From: Gonapodya sp. JEL0774
Lineage: Eukaryota; Monoblepharomycota; Monoblepharidomycetes; Monoblepharidales; Gonapodyaceae
Length of the DNA: 64,000 nt
NCBI GenBank assembly: GCA_027604505.1
Contig: JADIIX010000017.1
Location: 62,001 to 126,000 of the forward strand
Direction: 5' to 3'
The notes below the pieces were generated by a model. The model saw nothing but the letters and a program-made list of their open reading frames with translations, was not told the origin of the DNA and did no database searches. The position numbers were made by a program, and so were the translations under genes. Each line of letters opens with the position of its first letter. The stretch's first letter is position 1. Shown in pieces: positions 22,179-34,353 of this stretch.

Positions 22179-24144
22179 ATGCTTGCCAACTTACGCGCCG
22201 TGACCCACATTCTCGCAACTCCACTCTCAAGAAACGCTGAACCCTCAATTGCAACGGGAGGTCCTGAGCCCTCGGAGACCCTTGATGAATTGAGTTATTG
22301 GGGACCGCGCTTTGTAACCCCTCGACCTGGCTATGAAGCAGTAATTAAAGCTGCCGCTGCCCAAGATGCGCGTTATCGACGTGGTACTGCCTCTGTGCCT
22401 ACAGCAGGGGGATCCTCGCAGGCAAAAGCTGATCCACCTCCTCCGAGTGCAAACGCATGGAGCACCGACGTGTCCAGTCTGCAGGAAGCCGGAGCACACC
22501 TTGACAAGAAAAATTTATACTCGTTCTTCAGACCCGTTGGGTCCCCCTTGCCCTCCCATCCTGTTACTACCACTCTGGAAGCACTCGCCAATTTTAGAAA
22601 GCCGTCCATCTTCTTCCGGCACAACTCGAACACAGAGAACACACGTGCATCAGCGAATAGTCTAGTGACAATATCCTTCACTTATGATTCGGCGGCTCCA
22701 TGTAGTATTACACTCCATTGGGGTGCGAAGGAGACGTTTCTCCAGGATGCAAACGGGAAAAGAAACATACTGAGGTGCGACTGCTTGACGCAGTTGGACA
22801 AAGGACGAATGCAGTCCAAACCACACCTTTTTGATTAGCTTCGATTCACATTACTCAATATGCAAGCCTGTGTTTGCGCCCGCCGGAATGTGCCAGGAAT
22901 TCTCATGCACATTTGAGCCTTCTCACTGTTTTACGGACGAACAGTTCAAATCCCTTACTTCACGCGTTATTCCAGCTCCTGTCGAGGCCGAAAGTACTCC
23001 AATTGCACTTCCTGCCTCTCCCCCACTTTCGCAGAATGCCCCGACAGAGGCGCAAACGCCCGCAACGGACCTTCCCTACTCCAGATCGAACAACGTGGAG
23101 CCACGTCGGCGTTTATCATGGATATTGCAATGGCTGAGGTTTGCTCACCTAACAACTTTACGCTCGAATGAAATCGACCTTCCCGGTTCATCCGGCATTC
23201 CCTTGACTCCTCGAACCTTACCTGTGGGAACCTCACCGTCGGTGCCGACGTCACCTTTACCCATTCAACCAGCCGCTGAGACGAGCTCACACCCTGAGCT
23301 TGGTTTCATACCCCTGGTGGTTGTGCTTTCCACAATGAAAGGGACGACGACACGACTAGATTTCCAAGCATCTTATGTTAACATACAAATTGGTAAAGAT
23401 GGCAACTGGGTCGCTCAAGTGACGAAGCAAAAGTTTGTGGTACGTCAGATTGGGAATCCTACTTTCAATTGGATCCGCATGTGATGCCATCAAGAATCTC
23501 CACAGATCAACGATCGGGTGTTTGCCATTCGTGATATTTATGGTTTTATCGAATCCGATACCTGCGTTCAAGGCAAGCTAGATCCGTGCTTGCGCGGTGA
23601 CTGTCGTAACCGAAATTTTCCACAGATGCAACGTCTTCTTCCGGGTCACTTTCACCATATCGGGAATGTATCGCGTGTCTTTCGTCTCCTCGCGATACGG
23701 TTGTGCTTCCTTGCCGACACCTTTGCCTTTGCTCCGAATGCGGAGAGAGGCTTAGAACCCAAGCACGAGATGAAACCCAGCTCAGGCAGCCGCCGGCGTG
23801 GAGAAGGACTGGGCCACCATCTTGTCCCATTTGCAGACAAGGCAAGTGGTCATTAGTTCTCCGTCGCAGCACAGTAAGAGATTGTTTACTATACGCTTCA
23901 CACAGTGTTCCACTCCCTCCTCGTTCTCCGTCTTCCTGATGGCAGAAGCCAACAATCTGTTCAGTCGTTACGAATGAAGTCTCTGCACGACCTGCGCGCG
24001 ATTCCTGAAGCCAATGGTAGTGCAAACAATGATACAAACGTTTCTGCTGCGATTGCCGTTGGAGAGGGTGATGTCTTCAGAACAATAGCCAATGATCCTA
24101 CAAGGAGAGAAAGCATGCAAATCATTACCCGTCCAGTGATGTGA
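22092..24144 (+). CDS. MGRN1/RNF157-like RING-finger E3 ubiquitin ligase
   Basis: Exons 22092-22774, 22839-23439, 23506-23572, 23626-23841 and 23906-24144 give 601 residues (572 if the ATG at 22179 is used). The middle matches the MGRN1 core: [34 protein letters not shown], then [25 protein letters not shown] and [12 protein letters not shown]. The RING follows: CIACL, then [18 protein letters not shown] and [16 protein letters not shown]. The zinc ligands follow C-x2-C..C-x-H-x-C-x2-C..C-x2-C as in MGRN1. Members ubiquitinate membrane-trafficking and signalling proteins (TSG101 and receptors in animals); the fungal substrate is unknown. The last two introns begin with GC instead of GT (see findings). 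A proline-rich insertion (~23000-23090) interrupts the core. Confidence 0.88.
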
Positions 24145-24850
24145 CGGGGCTAACACTTGCTGAAAAGTCGCGAAAACAAGGTATCAAAAATTAAGCACCT
24201 GAATACAATTGTACGGTTTTGCATCAAAGATTTTTATGTGGACAGAAAGTCACGCCGCAAGCATGGGGCATTGAAAATAATTGAAACAAAACTCAGCTTT
24301 TGAGTGGGCGTTCGATTATTTGGTTCTTAAGCGTGGTCCTACAACCAACCACCCCTCCCACAAGAGCTATTCCAAATCAGATTTGTAGTTCGCCCATTCA
24401 ATGTCGACTTTGTTATCAACCTCATCACGAGGTCCAAGTATCCATCGACTTGTACCAAATGAAGTCGTCCTGGACATCAAGGAGGTGCTTGATGGTCACT
24501 GGCATTCTTAAAACGAAACGCGAGAGAGATTTCACCACCTCAACGTCTATCTCCGATACTCAATAGGCATTTTTGGTTGCTGACCAGGAGAAGAAAGGAT
24601 ATTTGTCACGGAAGGTGTCTTGAAAAGTGACGGAGCGCTGCTCTGTTTTTGACAACAATAAGTTAAAGAAAACTGCTCCATATCGCCCTGGAAGGACTTC
24701 AAGATTGCATGCGTGGGACTGTTAGGATACCGACCATCGAAGTACGAAACCAATCAATTGACGCAAGGAGTGGACTTCAGCCGGGGAGGTGATGAGTGAA
24801 GACGATATGGCAGAATCTGGTCTCAAACCTCAAACCTCAAACCTCCAGCT
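24145..24850. other. Unassigned stretch
   Basis: About 700 bp lies between the RING gene and the EF-hand gene. Short open stretches occur on both strands (plus 24300-24560 with VPNEVVLDIKEVLDG; minus 24547-24753), but I could not link any of them into a gene with sound splice sites. A CTCAAAC unit is repeated two to three times at 24822-24842. Confidence 0.35.
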
Positions 24851-25187
24851 ATGTCCCTTCCAGTGTTTACCAATATTTTGGCTAAACGATTGCAGCATCT
24901 GAGAGAGGACGATATTGTACGGCTGACTTTCCTGAACATCGACTCCAGCGGTGAGCGTGCATTTCGGGAGACAGAACTGCAGTACGAACGCTTTTCAAAT
25001 GTTTCGTGTTCGAATATCATCAGCGAATGGATTCATCTCTTTAAACGATTTCGAGAAACACGTTAGAAGGATCTGCCCCCGGATGCCTGATGCAATGATA
25101 CAAGAAATATTTTACGAAGTAGATACTGATAGAGACGGGCGAGTCCCTTTCCGGGACTTTGAGAGAATTAATCGCGTTATAATGTGA
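24851..25187 (+). CDS. Small EF-hand protein
   Basis: Exons 24851-24950 and 25024-25187 (intron GTGAGC..CATCAG, 73 nt) give 87 residues. The first helix-loop-helix, FLNIDSSANGFISLNDFEKHV, is created by the splice and has a slightly degenerate loop. The second, EVDTDRDGRVPFRDFERI, has a canonical 12-residue calcium loop (D-x-D-x-D-G-x-V-x-x-x-D). It therefore resembles a half-calmodulin and probably binds one or two calcium ions. The start is the first ATG in the exon. A longer N-terminus from an upstream exon cannot be excluded, and the partner is unknown. Confidence 0.7.
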
Positions 25188-25342
25188 ACTGTGTACTAGC
25201 TCAAACCATCAACCTGCTCAGTGACGACCCAACCATGATGGTGCGAAAACGGTCATAATCGCAAGTTTGAGGTGTTCTCTTTAGCTCTTGATTGCTGATT
25301 TTTCTACCCTCCCCCTTCCATGGCTTTTCGGTCGTTCAAATC

Positions 25343-27749
25343 ATGCGGATGATACAACGCCCGCGCGCCGTCAACTCCCCGTGGTCATTTGTACCTTCCC
25401 CTCGGCTTCGCCATACAATCATTCATGTATTACATCAAATAGGCGATCGATCCCACTCTTGAGCGGTCGTTCCGCGGACATAAAGACATTGTAACATCCC
25501 TGTCGTTCCGTCCGTCGATGACCCAACTGGCATCGGGGTCAATGGACAACAGTGTAATGGTGTGGAATTTTAAACCACAACTGAGAGCATTCAGATTCGT
25601 CGGGCATAAGGTGGGAAGTGTGGAGTGAATATGTTCGAAAAGTCCACCAGCTCAAAACCCGGTTTCAGGCGCCAGTCACTTGCGTTCATTTCTCTCCTTC
25701 TGGTAATTTACTCGCATCTTCATCGAGGGATGCAACAGCGAGATTGTGGACCCCAAATGTGTGAGCGATGCACACTGTTGGCCGAACCGTTAACTGGGCA
25801 CTCCACAGCCGGCGTCGTTTCACGTGGTAGAAAAGGAGACGCTACTGCTTTCAAAGCTCACACTTCCGCCGTTCGAAGTGTTCAATTTTCCCATGATGGT
25901 GAGGCTTTACTCACTTCCTCGGACGATAAAACCGTTAAAGTGAGTGGAAACATCGAAGCACAATCGGTGGTGGACTTTTTGACCGAAGATAAGCACATTT
26001 CTACGACGTACTACGATGAAACATTATGACACTTTCTCACCACGTTCCACATTCTCACCACATCTCACGAACAGGTGTGGTCCACTTCACGGACCAAATT
26101 TCAATTTACCCTCGCCGGCCATCTAAACTGGGTTCGCTCGGCAAATTTCTCTCCGGATTCGCGACTTGTGGTCTCTGGATCGGATGATAAAACTGTGAAG
26201 CTTTGGGACCTGGGGTCGAAAGCGTGTGTCAAAACATACTGGGATCACACAGGGTGAGAGGGCTTGCTATGAACCATACGCAGGCAGTATCGTGGTTCTG
26301 AAATGTCTTGTCCGTGATCTCGGTATCTCCATCTCTTGGATCAGAATGATCACATCGGTAGCTTTCCACCCATCCGGTCACATTATCGCCTCTGCTTCTA
26401 CAGACCGATCCGTGCGTCTGTTCGATGCCCGAACGCACAAATTAGTACAGTTCTACGCCGACGCGCATGGTCCAGGCCTCGGGCAGAATCTTGGAGGGGA
26501 AGTGGTCTCAGGAGGAGGAGTAAATAGTGTTGCTTTTGGAGGGGGCAATGGAGAATGGATGATTACTACTGGAATGGATGGACTCGTAAAGGTGAGATGC
26601 CCCTTCTATAACAGGCAACAAGATACTGTGCCATCTTAATGTCATCGTGACAGATTTGGGACCTCAAGGAAGGCCACTTGTTTTATACGTTGCATGGGCA
26701 CAAGCAGGGCCCAACAACGACTGCCACGTTCAGCCCCGTTGGTGATTACTTCTCGACAGGGGGAAGCGATGCTCAAGTAATGGTGTGGAAGAGTGGATTT
26801 GACTCGATCAAAAACTTAGTGCTGGAGAGTGAGAGGGAAAAGGCGGAACGAGCAACTGGGAAGGTAAGAGGGAGGCTCTTTGACGAAGGTGAGACGAGTA
26901 CACTCTCTTCACATGAGATTGTCGACTAAACGTCCACATGACAGTTTCTGGCGCCGGAAATGCTTCTCGTTCTCCGTCTCCACGAAGGTCGAGAACTCCC
27001 CTCACCTCCAATGGCCCAGTCCACTCTCGCAGTCGCTCCGAGCCTCCATCCACTGACATTTTTAGCTCTCACCACTACCCACATCCGCGCCACGCAATGC
27101 ACTCAGATCCGTGGAGCACTTCGACAAGGTGGAGCGAACCTCCTGCACAGGGACCAATCTCGCACCGAGGTGTTACTTCCATGAAAGCAATGGGGCCAGA
27201 GGAAGTGGAAGTGGACGGTACCGCTGGAGGACTGGGATTCACGTCGAAGGCGAGTGCTTCAAGGTAGCACATCATTCTCCGGGTTCTCGATTTCTGGGTG
27301 TTTACCGAATACTCTTTCATTAGTATACGTCTTCTTCGGTCTCAATTTCTCGACGAAGCACTTCGCCGGTCCCGCCTGAACAGTCCACGGAGATCTCACA
27401 AGTGTTCACCAAACCGTTTCAAACTGCCGACCCCGCAATGTTGCACGAGACGCTGGCAAGAATGGCAGATCAAATGGAACTGCTCACTCAAGCAATGGCC
27501 ATGTTTGAGGTGGGGAGACTCCTCTTGTTCGGTAAAACATCATGTAAATATCATGATTCCCCGTTTATCCAGAACCGGCTCACCGCCAACGAAAACAAAT
27601 TGTCAGAAGTGGTCCAACAGCTCACGGAAACTCTCTCTCGACGATCACCTCCTGCCACGACGCCACGTACGCCTCGTCACGAGAAGGGAAGTGCAGAAGG
27701 TGTAGACAGGGCACGGGAACCTGGATCTCAAACTGCACCTCCATTATGA
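25343..27749 (+). CDS. POC1: POC1-like centriolar WD40 protein
   Basis: Exons 25443-25610, 25669-25760, 25831-25939, 26075-26253, 26345-26591, 26654-26888, 26945-27263, 27359-27509 and 27573-27749 are firm. The first exon is either 25343-25390 or a tiny one at 25235-25240. The product, about 574 residues, starts its propeller with [13 protein letters not shown] and has seven WD40 units, including [52 protein letters not shown] and [14 protein letters not shown] Ser/Arg/Pro-rich linker follows. The C-terminal helix ([21 protein letters not shown]) corresponds to the POC1 coiled-coil that targets the centriole. POC1 is needed for centriole and basal-body assembly and stability. Its presence argues that this fungus builds basal bodies and probably makes flagellated spores. 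Confidence 0.9.
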
Positions 27750-27785
27750 TATAAAACGGATTTCTTATGTACATAGATTTTTGAT

Positions 27786-29999
27786 TCAGGTTGCATATCC
27801 GTCTTTGTAAAGTTCAATAATATCAGCTTTCTCCAGCACATCAACGTCGTCGTCAGACATGCCCAACAGGGATATGAGGACAGAGGCGGTATGTTCCCCC
27901 AATTCTGGACCCGCCCACAACGTCTCTCCCGGAGTGTCTTGGAGCTTCGGAGTGTAAGCTAGTGAGGACACGTCAGTGTTGCTACAGTACACAAACATTT
28001 CATGCAATTACCTGGAATTTTGAGGGGTTTTCCTCGAACGTCAACTGTTTCAATCATCTCTCGCGCGCGGAAGTGTTCATCCTCAACAATGTCCTTCGCG
28101 TTGTAGATCAATCCCACTGGGACTTCCGCTTTACGGAGAATATTCTGTACCTCAATGGCTGGCAAGGTTAAGCACCAGTCGCCAATGACTTTGTCTTTTG
28201 GAAGGGAAACTACTTTAGTTAAAGAGTTCACGTAAAATACGCCCGTTCCAAACAGACTCACAAATGTAGTCCTGATGCTTGACTCGATCGATGTTGGTTT
28301 TGTAGTCTGGATTGATTGCCTGTTGCATCTCAATGAGCGGATGCGTTGGGGTGAATGAAGGAGAAAGACTGACCATATCTTCCCGACCCATCGCCTTGCA
28401 AAGTCGTTGAAATAACGAGTCACCTGTTGGTGCGAGTGGTCAAACTCTGGCATTGCACCCCAGGGCTTCACAGCAGCAGTTGCAACGAACCGTTTGCCCC
28501 AATGATAATAGCCTTCCCGTCCGCGCAATCAAAAGCAGAAGTCGGAACAATACCTATCCAAGCATTTACAGAAGCTATCGAGTTTGACTTCTCAAACGGA
28601 CAATCTACCTGTCACGGTATTTCCAGAGGGTTCCCTTATCAAGCCAGTTCGATCATACTCTGGCACCACAGCTTCAAGAAGCGAAAATACGCTCTCGTAC
28701 AGAGCAACATCAACCACTTGACCCGTTCTGCCGGAATTTTCAACCCTTCTTTGGTTGCGGGCCATAAGGGCTGGAGGTTCGTTGAAGAAAGTCGTACTCA
28801 GTCCACAGAAGGAGTGGACGCCCTACGAGTCACACTTACCCAGCAGGATGCCGATGACAGATTGAAATCCCGCCATCGTATCTCCCAAACTGATGTTTGC
28901 TCGCACGGAAGGTTGGCCTGGAAAGCCTTGCAGGTACCTGTACCGACGGTTGTTCCGTTGAAAACATGCTTGTGAAGACAGACAACACTCAATTTACCTG
29001 AGACCACCCATTCCTTCACATACAGATGCAAATCCAGGAAGGCTAAGTGGGCGACATTACTGCACAACTCCTAAGTGAGAATCTTGACTTTGCACCCACG
29101 AGGAATTGGGACCGGTCTGTCCATATCCTGATATTCGGTTATAGATAAGCTGTGGGTTGAGTGGAAATAGATCATCTACAGCGGAAAAGAGCGGAGGAGG
29201 AGGGAAAGGGAAGGGGGTGGCGCGTGGGGTCTTCGTCGACGACTTGGTAACAGATAAGTAAACTTCGTGCAGATTGACTTGCTCACCGGGACCCAGGCCC
29301 CACTTTTCCATCGTGCCTGGTTTGAAGTTCTCAATTAGAACATCGACTTGCGGGATCATTTTCTTTAGCAGACTGAGTAGCGTTCCAGGAACAATTTTAC
29401 ATCATTATATGAACACCTGTGACACACCTGCGACCTTCCGTTCTCCTCATATCTAGCGCGACACTCTTCTTGTTCCTGCCGATGCTCCTCCACCAAAGAG
29501 ACTGTTTAAAGAATGGTTGAATACTCTTCGAAAGATGGATCAACACCTGCATGAGCGAAACAAACTGTTTTTTGAGGGTCATCGTCCAGGACACGCCACT
29601 TTCTGATCGCGTCACCAGTTTTGGGTGGCTCGATTTTAATCTGGTCATCATTGTAATCGGGGTTCACGTTCAACGCAGTGGTCACGAATGATACATCAGA
29701 CTTAAATGACTTTCTCACCACTTCAGCTCCGAAATACGCGAGCAAACTTCCGGCAAATGGACCCGCCACTAGTTGCCCAACTGCGCGAAACAAGCTCGAT
29801 CAGTGAAAGCACAAGTCAGGCCACCAACCTGACCGAAAAAAATGTCTGTCGTTAACCAAGCTGCAGAATTCTCCGGCCCACCTTCAAGCACCTTGATGCC
29901 TTCGAGGGCTCTCGTTCGTTTGTGCGTGGTGGTGGTTGCAAGCTTGCGCGTGACAATGCTATAGTTTGCAGGGTTCGGCGCGAATCGGAAGAATGGCAT
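27786..29999 (-). CDS. Class III (CaiB/BaiF) CoA-transferase, probably mitochondrial
   Basis: The gene has about 14 small exons running from 29999 down to 27786. The N-terminus (MPFFRFAPNPANYSIVTRKLA) is basic and lacks acids, like a mitochondrial presequence. Family landmarks after splicing: LEGIKVLE, QLVAGPFAGSLLAYFGAEV, IKIEPPKTGDAIRKW, RNKKSVALDMR, DVLIENFKPGTMEKWGLGP, NPQLIYNRISGYGQTGP, GFPGQPSVRANISLGDT, TGQVVDVALYESV and FQRLCKAMGREDM. Class III enzymes move CoA between carboxylic acids through an aspartyl-CoA intermediate; the Asp in SLGDTMAGF lies in the conserved block expected to carry it. The closest resemblance is to the SUGCT-type succinyl-CoA:glutarate transferases, so dicarboxylate or amino-acid breakdown is likely. 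It converges with POC1, only 36 bp between stop codons. The join near 29094-29042 needs an unusual donor. Confidence 0.87.
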
Positions 30000-30220
30000 C
30001 GATTCGGTGAGTGTTTTGCTCAATGTTGATTTTCAAAGAAGAGGAGAGCTCAGATGATGGATGTTGGCTTCACCAACTGGGTTGGATCATATGGCTGCTG
30101 GTGCCTTCATGTGGTGAAGTGAGAACCAGAGAGAATCGGTTCCAACCAAAACACAAGTTTTTGGAACAAGGGGGAAGTAGTGTCCACTATACAATGTAGT
30201 ATCCCCCATTATCGAATTTC

Positions 30221-32946
30221 TCACATATGGCTGAACAGGCATGCTTGGCCGTTCTTGCAAAATCCCAGTGCCGCCCAATACCGACACTCACTTCGACTAT
30301 TGGCACCGAGTGGCGTTCCATTCTCGTCAATGTGCAAGTCACGACAGCCATGCCCGAACGCGCAAGTTCCCTGTAGATAGAACTTACAGATCTGTCGCGG
30401 TGTGTTTACAATATCCGAAGGTTGTTGGGAAAAGGGCTGGTCGTGAGAGAATGAGCAGGCTGTTCCCCGTGCACACCGACCCTGGTGAGTAAAGTAATGA
30501 CAAGGAGCCAAGGTTACAACATGACGGGAAGTGGTGATTGATTGAGGTGGCTGTTGGGGTTGCTGGCTGAGCGACAGTGCCGTCCCATCCATTTCGGGTT
30601 CCATCCTATTCGCACTTATGTAAGGCTGTGAACAACCAAGCTGTGTCATAAACGTCAACGGAAAACTGTTGAAGCGTAGCTTACTGGCAAGCGACTAGGA
30701 GGTTTTTGAGAAGAAGGGCGAAGCCCACCGTTGAGAACCGGTAAAGAATCTTGTGGTCGAGCCCCTAAAAAGCCTGCATCAACTGAGTTGCTTTCTATTT
30801 GCCTCTTCTTGTCCCGTTCCGCTGGCTCGTTCGGTGCTGCGAACGGTACTCGCCCGTGGGGTTCATATTTGGATGCAACTGTGGCAACTCCAGCGGATGC
30901 ACCCGTACCTGAACTACTTGCAAGAGATTCCCTTCTGTCTTGTTTCACCTTACTCTTCCGTTTCAGCTCCAATTCTTCTTTCTTCAAAAGCTCGACGAGT
31001 TCTGAATGGTGGCTCCTCGTGCAATATCCCTCCTGCGGACATCCACCCTTTTGCTTCACCTTTGGGCAAAGACCGTTGACAGCTTTCTTGCGCTCCTTTC
31101 TCCTGTCTGCCTTTAGTGTGTACTTCGCGTTCAAAAATGCGACGGAAGTTTTAAATGTCTGCGAAACGGCTGTCCCTTGCTTTTCCGCCTTTGCCGCGGG
31201 CATCTTCTTGCCCTCTGATGGCGGTGGTGGTGGGATCAGAGGCGGGGGCGCGATTGGTGGCGGGGGTTGCCAGTCACCGAGACCGAGATTCATAGGTCCA
31301 GGTCCACCGTGCACCGCGCCCATCCAGCCAGTTCCACCCACGTATCCCAGGTCAGTTCCACTGCTCAATCCAACAGGAAGGGGTGGGCCTGTCCAAGGGT
31401 GCGAGAAGCCGGGAAACGCGTCGGACGCACCAAAGAGATTGCTGGCGTGTCGGGTGTCTCGAGGCGCATCTGACGTATCGTACCTTGGTATGGCCGAGGT
31501 TGGAGGTTGGTAATTTCTCGAGTCGGGACCCGGACCTGGGACACCTTCGAGATCTGAGCCGGGAACCGGAGAACGTCGCGATCTCGACCAGTCCAAGTTC
31601 ACAGTGAGCTGTCGCTCATCCCGTCCCCGAACTAAAGGAATCCCTCCCCCTAAACGTCTCTCATCCCGTCCACGCGCGCCTGTGCTTGCGGCGCGAGAAG
31701 AGCCCGACACCAGACTTTCTGTCAGTTGCGGTTGGGGCGACCCCCTCGCGACTGTTTCGGTCGCCCCATCGTGGTCAACTTTCTTGTTCACGGTGACCAC
31801 CCTCCCATTGTCCGTTCTAGTAGGCGACGAACTCGCCCTCGCCGGATTCGTCTCTTCTTTCGAAAACCTGGGTATTACTCGTCGCTCCGCCCCACTTGAA
31901 GTTGTCATTAAAGAATTCGAATCCCACTCTGCCTTTCTCTTATTCTGCAATATCAGTGGCTCGATCGATTCCTGGGATGCTTGCGGAAGTGGCGCAACAG
32001 CAACGTCCAAAGGTGTCCTGTGCGAAAGGAGGTCCGAAGGTGCCTGACCAGTGGACAAGGGTACTTTGACCTGCTCGCTCCCAATGATGGTCACCGTGCG
32101 CTGGGGGCTCACAACGGTTGGTTCGTCATCATCGACGACAATCACCTCCTGCGAGGCCTGGGGTACGGCCGGCTGCTTTAGACCACGCGCACTCTCCTTG
32201 CCGTTCCCCGCCAAGACTCTGACAACACGCGTCAAAGGATTCGCCGAAAGGACTGCAGAGTCCGACGACGACAGAACTGGATTAGGAAGGTTCCGTGGAA
32301 CTATGGTAACTTTCCGATGTGTCGCAAGACGTCCAGTCTGTTCTCCTGTTGTGCTTGATGATAGATTTGGAACGCTTCTACTCTCACGGATGGGACCAGG
32401 GGTAAGAGACGGAATTGGCGAGGAGTCCGCCACAATGAGTCCGTTCAGCGCCTCTTCACGTTGCTGCAATGCGCTGTTAGTCTCCGAAAATGCTGTTCCT
32501 GCTGCTTCCGTGTCCGAGAATGGAGATCGAGTAGGTGGGAGTGTGCGATGTGCAGTACCAGCTGGTCTTCTCGAGGAATGCAGACCCTCGGCGCCGATCT
32601 TACCGGGCGAAGCGCTGAATGCATTTCGTGTTGGTAGCGCTGAACTTCCCGGGTTCTCGGCTTTGTCGGGTGACTGGTCAATATCCATGTCTACATCCTC
32701 CTCTGCTCCTTGCAATGTATCGGCCAGAGGAAGCGATGGTGCCGTGCCAGGGGACAAAGTCACTGCAACGGCGGAAAAGAAAGGCACGGGATTGCCGTTG
32801 GAATCGAGGCCGATCCTGCCGGCGAACAGTGTACTCCGGAGGACGAGGGCGGAGTCTTGCGTCTCGTCTTTCGAAGAAAGGGTGGAAATATCATCATCGT
32901 CGTCGTCTTCCAGTCGCATGAACGATGGAAATGCAGTTTCGGACAT
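30221..32946 (-). CDS. CCCH zinc-finger protein with long disordered N-terminus
   Basis: Exons 32946-30685 and 30625-30221 (59-nt intron) give about 888 residues. The start at 32946 (MSETAFPSFMRLEDDDDDD) is the most plausible ATG; earlier in-frame ATGs exist. The first ~640 residues are Ser/Pro/Arg-rich with short acidic clusters and poly-Pro (PPPPIAPPPLIPPPPP). A first CCCH-type finger is LCPKVKQKGGCPQEGYCTRSH. Three more lie in the last exon: CHYFTHQGRCARGTACSFSH, CKFYLQGTCAFGHGCRDLH and CRYWAALGFCKNGQACLFSH. C-x8-C-x5-C-x3-H-type fingers bind RNA, so a role in mRNA processing or turnover is likely. I cannot name an orthologue. Confidence 0.8.
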
Positions 32947-33527
32947 TGTGCAGCTTGAGATGGTTTTCAGGAGCACTACTTGGTTTGGTGAAACCAACCC
33001 CATCGAAGTGTGGATCTTCGACATCAACGAACCACTAGTACTACAAATTTCGTGTCTCAACTATCCATAACTATAATGCGTTGTATGTGACAGGCGTGCG
33101 GCTCTCCACTAGAGGGTTCAAGGAGTTTGGAAACATTCCGCCGAAGAAGAATTTGGCTGCGACTCACGAAGACCGAAGCAATGATCCACTAGAAGCTCTT
33201 TAAAATACGAAGCCGCTCTGTGAGCGTCCAAGTCCTCTGTGGACTTATATTGTTCGTACTTCCAGGTTTGGAGAGTCAGACATCCTCTTTCACGTTCAGA
33301 AACCCTAAATATACGCTCACTAGAAAGAACTGACGAGGGTTTGTTGGAGATTGGTGGGCTTTGAGATGTAAGTCTCTCTCAGAAACACTGGCACTGAAGA
33401 CATGAATAATGAACAAATGGGAACTCAAACGCACCTATGTACAGAAGATTACCCTACTCAAAAACAAAACATCAATCGACGAAGCGTATTGCATCGAGTT
33501 CCAGCGGTTATGGAGAATGTTCCGGGT
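32947..33527. other. Intergenic spacer
   Basis: This ~580-bp spacer lies upstream of the CCCH gene and downstream of the doubtful small minus-strand gene. It would hold the CCCH promoter. No convincing frame was found. Confidence 0.4.
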
Positions 33528-33778
33528 TCAAAACTGTAAATGTCCGCAATCGCGGCGATTTCTCACAGATTCCTTCCGCGTGTGCTCCTGCATCTTGATG
33601 AGCGCCTCCGCAACAGCCCTCTCGTACCCCTCCTTCGCGATGTACTTTATGAGCGTCAGGAAAATCGCCGAGAAGCAACATGGAAACGTAGCAACGAACG
33701 AAAATGAAGGTGGATACGACGATGAGATGATAAGTCTGCGCATACCGTCACGGCAAGGCAGATTCCTGGCTTGGACAT
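33528..33778 (-). CDS. Possible small ABM-like protein
   Basis: A short first exon (33778-33746, MSKPGICLAVT) joins through a 101-nt intron with a good pyrimidine-rich acceptor (CATAAAG) to an exon starting at 33644 (YIAKEGYERAVAEALIKM). The joined ICLAVTYIAKEGYE..AEALIKMQEHTRKE pattern resembles the first strand and helix of antibiotic-biosynthesis-monooxygenase (ABM) domains. The exon then reaches a stop at 33528. A possible further splice would continue with EPGTF, which fits ABM better but needs a 33-nt intron. The 3' end is therefore unresolved and the gene itself is uncertain. Confidence 0.35.
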
Positions 33779-34353
33779 CGTGTAAGTGTAATATGGTTGC
33801 TTGTGGACGACGGGAACATTATTTTTGGAGGAGAGGCCACAGATTCGAAAGCTCTTCAGACTGACTGAACAAAACAACACATACAAAACTCACTGGGCTT
33901 ATGGGATAGTCGTCAAGTCTACTACAAACTCTCTGAGTATTAAACAGCTAGGTCACGGAGTGACCGCTGCGGTATGTGCTGTCAAGGGCATGATTGATGT
34001 CAGCAGATCAGCTTCAAATATTCTTAGTGAGAGACAAACCATTGCACATTTGTATGTGAGCTTTGTTGTATTGCCAGCCGTCTCGAACTTCTCCTCATGC
34101 TCTCAGAGAATCATGTTATTAACCCCAAGCTGCGAAATACTATCATCTTTTGAACCGGCCTGAGTTAACTCTCCTCTATATTATGTTCTCATGCTGCTGC
34201 GAATTCTGCGGCCATGACTTCTTCGGAGAGAGGAGGTCGGCACACCTGTTCCGGAAAGCCCGCACTTGAATAAAGTTCACGAATTCCAAATCAATTGCTG
34301 GATCTATCCACATTACAACCTGACTCGACTCCTACATTGATAACGTTTATACA
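33779..34353. other. Intergenic spacer
   Basis: This ~575-bp stretch precedes the nitronate monooxygenase start and should hold its promoter. Open frames here are short and lack family-like sequence. Confidence 0.4.

Noticed and set aside
24300-24566. 88-codon plus-strand frame as a gene
   Set aside because: No start context, splice partner or recognisable domain; it is left in the unassigned stretch.
25443-27749. Katanin p80 (KATNB1) as identity of the WD40 protein
   Set aside because: The propeller wording ([25 protein letters not shown]) and the short C-terminal coiled-coil fit POC1; the katanin con80 domain is absent.
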